From QHCA01 sp003244095 (GTDB taxonomy: Bacteria > Actinomycetota > Actinomycetes > Mycobacteriales > QHCA01): a stretch of DNA of 20,166 bases. The position numbers and the translations under genes are program-made. The DNA lies in the NCBI GenBank assembly GCA_038329965.1, contig JBBQNN010000073.1, positions 1-20,166 on the forward strand, read 5' to 3'. Positions 14,992-20,166 of this stretch are shown piece after piece (the stretch's first letter is position 1; every line of letters begins with the position of its first letter). A model generated the notes under the pieces. The model made no database searches. It was not told the DNA's origin and saw nothing but the letters and a program-made list of their open reading frames with translations.

Positions 14992-15414
14992 CTAGCCGAG
15001 CAGACCGCTGTGGGCGAACTCGAACGTTTCCGTCGCGACCTTGCCGGACTCGGTGGATAGCCCGGGCCCGGCGTAACGGACCGGCCACACCCCCATGAAG
15101 GTCCACTCCGCAACCGGCTCGCTGTTGTCATTGAAGGCCACCACCGTCGCGGTGTGCCGCTGCCCGCCGACACCCTTGGCCAGGAGGCCGAACCAGGCGC
15201 CCAGGGCCTTCGACTGCAGGTCCACCGGCCGGGTCAGCTTGACGTTGCCGTACTTCAGCCGGCCTGGTAGCTGGTGGATGAAACTGTTCTCGCCGCCCTC
15301 TGAGTACGGCATGACCTCGTACTCGGCAGTGAGCCCGTCCAGCGCGGTGAAGGAGCCGAGTTCCAAACCGTCGACAACCACGTTGAAGCGCAAGGAATTC
15401 GCGGGGTCCGGCAC
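14992..15414 (-). CDS. Second tube-like protein (gp19/Afp5 type)
   Basis: The 140-aa protein belongs to the T4 gp19-like tail tube family: LRFNVVVDGLELGSFTALDG, LPGRLKYGNVKLTRPVDL, and a C-terminal WPVRYAGPGLS ... ETFEFAHSG strand pair. It is clearly different from the main tube protein at 18101-18541, and its place next to the LysM and VgrG genes fits the baseplate-proximal tube ring that starts tube assembly (Afp5 role, inferred). The start is GTG 15414; AGGAGG sits five bases upstream and overlaps the stop of the preceding gene. Confidence 0.87.
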   Translation of the reverse strand: MPDPANSLRFNVVVDGLELGSFTALDGLTAEYEVMPYSEGGENSFIHQLPGRLKYGNVKLTRPVDLQSKALGAWFGLLAKGVGGQRHTATVVAFNDNSEPVAEWTFMGVWPVRYAGPGLSTESGKVATETFEFAHSGLLG

Positions 15415-15423
15415 GCCTGCCTC

Positions 15424-17559
15424 CTACACGTCCGGCAGGGCGCCGCGGCGCTCCCGCTCCAGCAACAGGTCCGACCGCAGCCGCAGCTCGAGCCGGTCGT
15501 ATAGCTCATCTGCCAAGGCGGCGAGGTCTCGGTCGCTGCGGGCCTCCATGGGCACCGAAGCCATCGGGAGTGGCGGCGCCGCGCCCCGCATAGCAGTCGA
15601 TGCGCCCGATGGTGCGCTGGCTGACCCGGTGTCGGAAGCAGCCTGCCGAGCTACCTGCGCGGTGCCGGGCGGAGCGAAGACGACCGAGCCGTCCACGGCC
15701 CGGGCAGCGACACCTGCCTGCACCGCGATCTCACCCGGGTCGGGGGTCGGGTCGACCCCCGGGTCGGGGGTCGGGTCGACGGACCGCAGCAGTGGATGGG
15801 TGATTGCGTCCGCTGCCGTCCTGAAGACGCCGGCGGAGCGGGGTGTGGCAGCGTGTGCCGTGCGGGCCGGTCTTCTCGGGTCGACCGGGCCGGACGTCGG
15901 CTGGCTTGGACCCACGCGCGGTGTGGGCGTGACCCCGCCGAGGCTTGGAGGAGGACGCAATCCCAGATGCCCCGGTCTCCCGCCCGCCGGGCGTGGCGTT
16001 GGCGTCGGCGCGACGAGGTCGACGGAGCGCGCCACCCGTGGCGGCTGAGCCGGACGATCCATGGCTGGGGGTGCGGGACGCGGGGTCTGCTCGTCGGCGG
16101 GCCAGCGGTCGATGGTCGGTGCCGTGACGGTCGGCGAGGCCGACGCGGATCCGGAATCCAGCTCAACCGCAACGGCTGGTGTCGCGTGCCGGTGGCTCAG
16201 CGGGGCCGGCAGGTGCACCGAGTCGAGGCTGGGTGCAACTGGAGGGAGGGCCGGGGTTGCGCGGGCAACGGCTTCGGACCGCCCCGGCTGAGTTGGATTC
16301 GCCGGTGGATCCTCGTGCTGGCGCAGCCTACGACCGGGCTGACCGGCGTCTGTCGTCGGTAGCTGCTGATGGCGTCCCGCGGATCCGCCCTGGTCCGAGC
16401 GGGGAGTCGGCGGCTCCGTCTCGCCCGTCTCGCCCGCCGAGGCCGCGAGCGTGGCCGCGTCCACAAGGGCCTTGGCCTGTGCCCCCGGCTGCGTCGGTAG
16501 CGCTCTGGCGGCGAACTGGAGCACCCGCCCGGGTCGAGTCGAGGGGGTTTCCTTTTCGGCCAGCGGGGTGGACGGAGCGTTCGAACGGTCCGGCCGCGTC
16601 ATACGTTCCACGTTCGGCGGGGGGGTCTGCGCCGTCGTATGGTCCACGCCCGGTGCCGGAAGCTGGCGCGGGGTGCGCCGTACCGACACCGGCTCCGCCG
16701 CAGCCGGGTCGACACCGACAGGGCCCGCCCGGCCCGCACCACCACCTGTTGCCGCGGGCTCGTCCACCGGCCGGGCAGGACCGCCGTCGGCCTTGCGTAT
16801 GGAGCCGCTTTGCCGGACCCCCGTGGACATCCCCGGCACCGGCTGAGCGGTCTGTTGCGGGACCTGCCGCGCGACGGTCACCGAACCTCGCGTCGTCGAC
16901 GTTCCGGTCGCCTGCACGGGGCCGGGCAGCGCCATTCCCGTCACTGCGCCGACCACCGGTGGCGCCGGAGGACGACCCTGACCGCTGAGCGTCCGGACCT
17001 CCGCCGCCGGCCGGCTCCAAGGACCAACCGGAGGCGCGGTGTCCGAGACCCTGCGGGCCGGGCCGACTGAGCGGTCGGATGCAGCGGTTCGCGTGGACGG
17101 CGTCGCACCTGCGGCGGAGTTTGGCTCCGTCCCGGTCACTGCCGAATCCTCGGCAGACAGCTGGGGAGGATCGAGGGTGGGTGCTTGCGTGGGTGCATCT
17201 CTTCGACCGGACCAGGGGAAGCCCATTCCTCTGCGCCCGCCGCGGTTCCCCGAGCCCAGCAGGTCCACCGGTTCCGGGCTCGCGGCGGGATGCCGCGCCA
17301 CGGCAGTGGCAATGCCCTGGATCCTGCCCCCACGGTCAGCGTGGACGGCGTGCTCGGGCGGTCGCAGATGAGTCGGCGCCGGCCGGCGGGCGCCAAGGTT
17401 GCGCGCGAAGTCGCGCGTGTCGGCGGTCAGCGGCGGCGCCCCGACCGTCGGAGCCAGCGCGGGCAGTTGCGTCCAAGCCGGCGCGGCGGGCGCGGTCGGC
17501 GGCACCGGCGGGGCGGACGCGGCAACCGCGCTGCGACCCCGCGACAACCTCCGCAGCAC
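15424..17559 (-). CDS. Very long Pro/Ala-rich disordered CIS protein with a short C-terminal helix
   Basis: I cannot assign this 711-aa protein to a defined family. Residues 1 to about 660 are low-complexity, rich in Pro, Ala, Thr, Gly and Arg, with no signal peptide or membrane helix. Only the last 45 residues look ordered: RDLAALADELYDRLELRLRS followed by DLLLERERRGALPDV, an amphipathic, charged helix. The gene sits between the DUF6760-like and second-tube genes, where other actinobacterial CIS loci keep a poorly described gene. The long tail may be a flexible tether, a length device, a recruitment platform or cargo; the helix is the probable docking part. A tandem VDPTPDPG repeat is present. 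The start is GTG 17559, with GAGGAG six bases upstream. The coding frame is supported by uninterrupted length and tight spacing. Confidence 0.75.
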   Translation of the reverse strand: MLRRLSRGRSAVAASAPPVPPTAPAAPAWTQLPALAPTVGAPPLTADTRDFARNLGARRPAPTHLRPPEHAVHADRGGRIQGIATAVARHPAASPEPVDLLGSGNRGGRRGMGFPWSGRRDAPTQAPTLDPPQLSAEDSAVTGTEPNSAAGATPSTRTAASDRSVGPARRVSDTAPPVGPWSRPAAEVRTLSGQGRPPAPPVVGAVTGMALPGPVQATGTSTTRGSVTVARQVPQQTAQPVPGMSTGVRQSGSIRKADGGPARPVDEPAATGGGAGRAGPVGVDPAAAEPVSVRRTPRQLPAPGVDHTTAQTPPPNVERMTRPDRSNAPSTPLAEKETPSTRPGRVLQFAARALPTQPGAQAKALVDAATLAASAGETGETEPPTPRSDQGGSAGRHQQLPTTDAGQPGRRLRQHEDPPANPTQPGRSEAVARATPALPPVAPSLDSVHLPAPLSHRHATPAVAVELDSGSASASPTVTAPTIDRWPADEQTPRPAPPAMDRPAQPPRVARSVDLVAPTPTPRPAGGRPGHLGLRPPPSLGGVTPTPRVGPSQPTSGPVDPRRPARTAHAATPRSAGVFRTAADAITHPLLRSVDPTPDPGVDPTPDPGEIAVQAGVAARAVDGSVVFAPPGTAQVARQAASDTGSASAPSGASTAMRGAAPPLPMASVPMEARSDRDLAALADELYDRLELRLRSDLLLERERRGALPDV
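15734..15780 (-). repeat. 24-bp tandem repeat coding VDPTPDPG
   Basis: Two copies of a 23-base identical block (15734-15756 and 15758-15780), period 24 bp, lie inside the disordered protein and encode two PTPDPG-type octapeptides in frame. The period is a multiple of three, so copy-number change would not break the frame. Confidence 0.75.
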
Positions 17560-17562
17560 AGA

Positions 17563-17709
17563 TCACTCCTCGCGGGTCAGCCGACGCGCGGCCGTCAGGA
17601 AGTGGGCCCGGTCGGGGTGCTCGAGGTCGAGGATCGTGTCCAACGACCAATGGTAGACGGCGGCGACGTACGCGACCTCGTCGAGCAGCTGAGCGGCCGC
17701 GTACGTCAC
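17563..17709 (-). CDS. 48-aa DUF6760-like small CIS protein
   Basis: A short gene with GTG at 17709 and TGA at 17563-17565. It encodes a protein starting VTYAAAQLLDEVAYVAAVYH and containing WSLDTILDLEHPDRAHFL. This matches the compact pattern (EVAYVA..., H-W, DxILxLEHPDR) I know from DUF6760 proteins in phage-tail and CIS loci. The GTG overlaps the stop of the gp26-like gene as GTGA, and the next start is only three bases after its stop, so it fills the gap exactly. Its location after the gp26-like gene suggests a T4 gp28/gp51-type or chaperone role in tail assembly; this is inference. It is easily missed because of its size. Confidence 0.8.
   Translation of the reverse strand: MTYAAAQLLDEVAYVAAVYHWSLDTILDLEHPDRAHFLTAARRLTREE
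17566..17571 (-). promoter_or_regulatory. Ribosome binding site for the 711-aa protein, inside the DUF6760-like gene
   Basis: GAGGAG on the minus strand encodes the last two Glu codons of the small protein and lies six bases before the GTG at 17559. It fixes that start and couples the two genes. Confidence 0.6.
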
Positions 17710-18104
17710 GATCCCCCCGGGGCATCACCTGCCACGTCAACGGCAAAGTCGGTCCGGCAGGACGGGCATGTCACCGTCGCGCGAGTGTGCCCCTCGGCGT
17801 TGACCCGCCGGTAGAGGTCCTGCAAGAACACGAGATCCGGCGCGAAGAGACCCTCGATCGTGGCCGCGGTGATCGATGGCAATGTGCCGAGCGCAGTGAC
17901 CGTACGGGCCAGCAGAAGGACGGTGAGGTACGCCTCGTTGTCGCGGACCCGAGGGTCACGCAACGGTGCAATCTCGTCCCGGGCCCGGGCCAGCCGCATC
18001 GTGCCCTGCTTGTGCAGCCCGCCTGCGTCATCGAGGAAGCCCACCGGCAGTTCGAAGGCGAACTCGGTCCGCAGCCCCGACTGCTGGTCCACAAGAGCTG
18101 TCAT
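17706..18104 (-). CDS. T4 gp26-like baseplate/tail assembly protein
   Basis: The 132-aa protein resembles the T4 baseplate (gp26) family that follows the tube gene in many contractile tail loci: FAFELPVGFLDDAGGLHKQG, MRLARARDEIAPLRDPRV, NEAYLTVLLLARTVTALG, IEGLFAPDLVFLQDLYRRVN. The C-terminus carries a Cys pair (C113-PS-C116) that could bind metal with a second molecule; only two cysteines are present. ATG 18104 is the correct start because it overlaps the tube stop as ATGA; the open frame back to 18200 lies inside the tube gene. Its stop overlaps the next GTG. Confidence 0.82.
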   Translation of the reverse strand: MTALVDQQSGLRTEFAFELPVGFLDDAGGLHKQGTMRLARARDEIAPLRDPRVRDNEAYLTVLLLARTVTALGTLPSITAATIEGLFAPDLVFLQDLYRRVNAEGHTRATVTCPSCRTDFAVDVAGDAPGGS

Positions 18105-18541
18105 GCCAACTCGAGCCCCTCGTGGACAAGCGTGCACTCCTCGATGGCGACCTCGTTGCCGCCAGCCTGGAGACTGCCGATGCTCACCTTCGACGGCCAT
18201 GCATTGAGGATGTTCCAGCGGGCCTTCTCACCGCGCTCGTAGTCGTAGAGGACTACAGATGCGTTGCGACGAGCGGTGTCGATCTTCCCGTCCTGCACCT
18301 CTTTCATCCATTTCCACCAGCCGGAGTCGTCGGTCTTGCCCCGCTTGAGCGTGACGTCGCCCCACTTGCGCGCCCCCGGCAGCTTCTTGATCACAGGAAT
18401 GCCGCCCGGCTTGTTCTCCTTGTGCTCGATCACCTGGATCTCCGCGCTGAGGCCTGAGACCTCCTTGAACTGCGCGAGGGTGATCCCGTCCACCTCGACC
18501 TGCCAGGCGTAGTTGCCGAGGGCGTCTTCGCCGATGGGCAT
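18101..18541 (-). CDS. Main inner tube protein (gp19/Hcp-like, Afp1 type)
   Basis: The 146-aa protein is the main tube subunit, which stacks in hexamers inside the sheath. Family features are NYAWQVEVDGITLAQFKEVSGL near the N-terminus, IPVIKKLPGARKWGDVTLKRG, WWKWMKEVQDGK, ARRNASVVLYDYE and WNILNAWPSKV. The length is usual for CIS tube proteins. It is preceded by the strong ribosome site GGAGGAGG, seven bases before the ATG, in line with the high dose needed for a tube subunit. It lies 18 bp after the sheath gene, and its stop overlaps the gp26-like ATG. Confidence 0.93.
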   Translation of the reverse strand: MPIGEDALGNYAWQVEVDGITLAQFKEVSGLSAEIQVIEHKENKPGGIPVIKKLPGARKWGDVTLKRGKTDDSGWWKWMKEVQDGKIDTARRNASVVLYDYERGEKARWNILNAWPSKVSIGSLQAGGNEVAIEECTLVHEGLELA

Positions 18542-18559
18542 GGGTCTGCCTCCTCCTAC

Positions 18560-20134
18560 CTACTCCTGGACCCCGCCACCGGTCGGCAGTTGGGCAATAC
18601 GGAACACGACGAACTCCGCCGGCTTGACCGGCGCGATGCCAACCTCGATGACGACGTAGCCCTTGTTGAGCAGCTCGGGCGGGTTGGTCTCGGCGTCGCA
18701 CTTGACGTAGTAGGCCTGATCCGGGGTGGCCCCGAAGAGCGCGCCGTCGCGCCAGAGGCCAAGAAGGAAGGACGACACCGTGCGCTTGATCCGCTGCCAC
18801 AACTCGAGGTCATTGGGCTCGAACACGACCCACTGGGTGCCGGCGAGGATCGACGACTCGATGTAGTTGAACAGCCGGCGGACGTTGACGTATTGCCAGG
18901 TCGTGTCGTCGGAAAGGGTCCTGGCCCCCCACACCAGAATCCCGCGACCGGGGAACGCGCGGATGACGTTCACGCCGGCCGGGTTGAGATCGTCGTGCTC
19001 GCGCCTGGTGACGTTGAGCTCCAGGTCCAGCGCGCCGGCGACGATCTCGTTCGCAGGTGCCTTGTGCACGCCTCGAGTGTCGTCGTTGCGGCCCCAGATG
19101 CCCGCGATCGCGCCGCTCGGCGGCATCAGCCGGCTCTCCCTCAGCTGCGGATCCGGGAAACTAATCCACGGCCAGTACAGCGCGGCATAGGCCGAGTTGA
19201 ACATGGCCTTCTCCTTGACCCAATCGCGGACCTGCTGCGCGGTTAGGCCTTTGGGGGTGTCAAGGATCGCCATCCTGTCCCCCATCTTCTTGCAGTGTTC
19301 GATCAGAGTGTTCTGCACGGTGAGGACGCCGTCGATATCGAGTTGGCCGGCCTCGTACGCCGCCATCAGGTCCGGAACCGCGACCATGGTCACGTCGTCA
19401 AGCGCCGCCAGTCCGGCGATGCCGGCACGGCGGGTGGCGTCACCGACGTAGTCGTCGGGGGTGAGCCGCGCCGGCAGAGCCGTGCCTCCGGCGAGGGCGA
19501 CCTCTCCGGTGCTCGGAACCCGCTCGGCGACCGGCACATTGCCGACCTCGGAGGCCTGCACCAGGACTGAGCGCTGCAGAGCGGTGACCAGGTCGTTGCG
19601 CCCTTTGCGTGCCGTGATTCCCTCGAACCGCTCGACCGTCTCGCCCCTCCTCACGACGACGATGAACGTGTCCTCGGCAGGCTCCGGCGATGCGCCCTCG
19701 CCACTCCCGTCTGACGTCGTGGCCTCGATCGCAGGCTGACCGCTTTCCACTCTGACCCGGATCCCGTCGCCGACTGCGCCTTCCTCGCGAGCCTCGACTC
19801 GAAAGACCGCTGCCCCGGCCTTGACCGCGCTGGTCAGCTCGACGCTCGCCCGCCGGGGGCCGCCGTTGCCGTTCTCGCCGATGCGCACGACGTAGCACGA
19901 GCCACCGGCGTTATTGAAGTACTGGTAGACCGCGTGCGGCATATAGGCGCCCTCCACCCAGCCGCCGAATTCCCGGACGTACTGGCCCCAGTTGGTCACC
20001 TTCAGGGGCCGGTCGTACGGGCCTTCGGCCGTGATCCCGATGAACGCGGCGGTCGCGGTGCCCACTCCTTCGATCGGGCGGGACCCCGCTTGAAGCTCTT
20101 CCACGTACACGCCGGGCGACTGGTAGTTGAGCAT
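18560..20134 (-). CDS. Contractile sheath protein (Afp2-4 type)
   Basis: The 524-aa protein is a phage-tail sheath subunit. The N-terminus, YQSPGVYVEELQAGSRPIEG and VGTATAAFIGITAEGPYDRP, is diagnostic, followed by FGGWVEGAYMPHAVYQYFNN. Residues about 90-230 form a variable surface domain. The C-terminal part holds the conserved core: VNVIRAFPGRGILVWGARTL, WQYVNVRRLFNYIESSI, WVVFEPNDLELWQRI and YYVKCDAETNPPE, ending in a strand used for subunit linking. A single sheath gene is visible, whereas Afp has three. GAGGAG lies four bases before the ATG at 20134. It is the first visible gene of the operon; the promoter and any ATPase or cap genes must be beyond 20166. Confidence 0.95.
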   Translation of the reverse strand: MLNYQSPGVYVEELQAGSRPIEGVGTATAAFIGITAEGPYDRPLKVTNWGQYVREFGGWVEGAYMPHAVYQYFNNAGGSCYVVRIGENGNGGPRRASVELTSAVKAGAAVFRVEAREEGAVGDGIRVRVESGQPAIEATTSDGSGEGASPEPAEDTFIVVVRRGETVERFEGITARKGRNDLVTALQRSVLVQASEVGNVPVAERVPSTGEVALAGGTALPARLTPDDYVGDATRRAGIAGLAALDDVTMVAVPDLMAAYEAGQLDIDGVLTVQNTLIEHCKKMGDRMAILDTPKGLTAQQVRDWVKEKAMFNSAYAALYWPWISFPDPQLRESRLMPPSGAIAGIWGRNDDTRGVHKAPANEIVAGALDLELNVTRREHDDLNPAGVNVIRAFPGRGILVWGARTLSDDTTWQYVNVRRLFNYIESSILAGTQWVVFEPNDLELWQRIKRTVSSFLLGLWRDGALFGATPDQAYYVKCDAETNPPELLNKGYVVIEVGIAPVKPAEFVVFRIAQLPTGGGVQE

Positions 20135-20166
20135 GTCACTCCTCGGTCGGGCGGTCGACGCAACCC

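Noticed and set aside
9185..20134. Type VI secretion system
   Set aside because: VgrG, PAAR and gp25 are shared parts, but there is no TssJ/L/M membrane complex, TssB/C split sheath or ClpV in the window, and the sheath is a single phage-type protein with gpI/gpJ partners.
9185..20134. Ordinary prophage tail module
   Set aside because: No capsid, portal, terminase, lysis or integrase gene is visible, and the LysM plus PAAR plus gp26-like plus DUF6760-like set with adjacent regulator and membrane protein fits a CIS. The right side is not seen, so this is not absolute.
1..20166. CRISPR arrays, tRNA or rRNA genes
   Set aside because: No regularly spaced repeats, no cloverleaf-like tRNA sequence and no rRNA-like conserved segments were seen.

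Overview
This is a GC-rich window with actinomycete-like codon use and frequent GTG starts and ATGA/GTGA stop-start overlaps. It most likely comes from a filamentous actinobacterium (Streptomyces or Micromonospora type); the genus cannot be fixed from sequence alone. Most of it is one phage-tail-like contractile injection system (CIS/eCIS) locus, flanked on the left by a transposon.

Layout, left to right. (1) 1-319: the remnant of a minus-strand PD40/TolB-type beta-propeller gene, cut exactly at a transposon end. (2) 320-3650: a three-gene Tn552/Tn7-like element with 18/22-matching TGT...ACA terminal inverted repeats. It encodes, in minus-strand order, a zinc-finger/HTH protein (DUF6431-like), a DDE transposase and an ExeA/TnsC-type AAA ATPase, and ends in a strong hairpin terminator. 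(3) 3651-3941: about 290 bp with no convincing gene. (4) 3942-6061: a translationally coupled minus-strand pair, made of a catalytically dead M23-fold protein and a zinc-ribbon, single-membrane-helix, discoidin-like protein that resembles the CIS membrane partner CisA of Streptomyces. (5) 6062-6210: a divergent control region with an inverted repeat, a direct repeat and a possible promoter. (6) 6211-9201: a plus-strand regulator joining a MalT/LuxR-type STAND ATPase to a C-terminal SARP winged helix and BTAD. (7) 9185-20134: a tightly packed minus-strand structural operon, in transcription order sheath, tube, gp26-like baseplate protein, a 48-aa DUF6760-like protein, a 711-aa Pro/Ala-rich disordered protein, a second tube-like protein, a LysM protein, VgrG-like spike, PAAR tip, gp25-like wedge, gpJ-like baseplate protein and a gpI-like tail protein.

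How the genes work together. Tube, sheath, hub/spike, PAAR tip and wedge make the contractile needle. LysM, gp25, gpJ, gpI and probably gp26-like proteins build the baseplate. The AAA ATPase, tape measure, cap protein and any cargo are not seen here and may lie beyond the right edge. No tail-fibre gene is visible, and a predicted membrane-anchored CisA-like protein is next door. This fits an intracellular, membrane-engaging actinobacterial CIS better than a released toxin-delivery particle, but that is inference. The regulator sits between the accessory pair and the structural operon and is the obvious candidate for controlling both.
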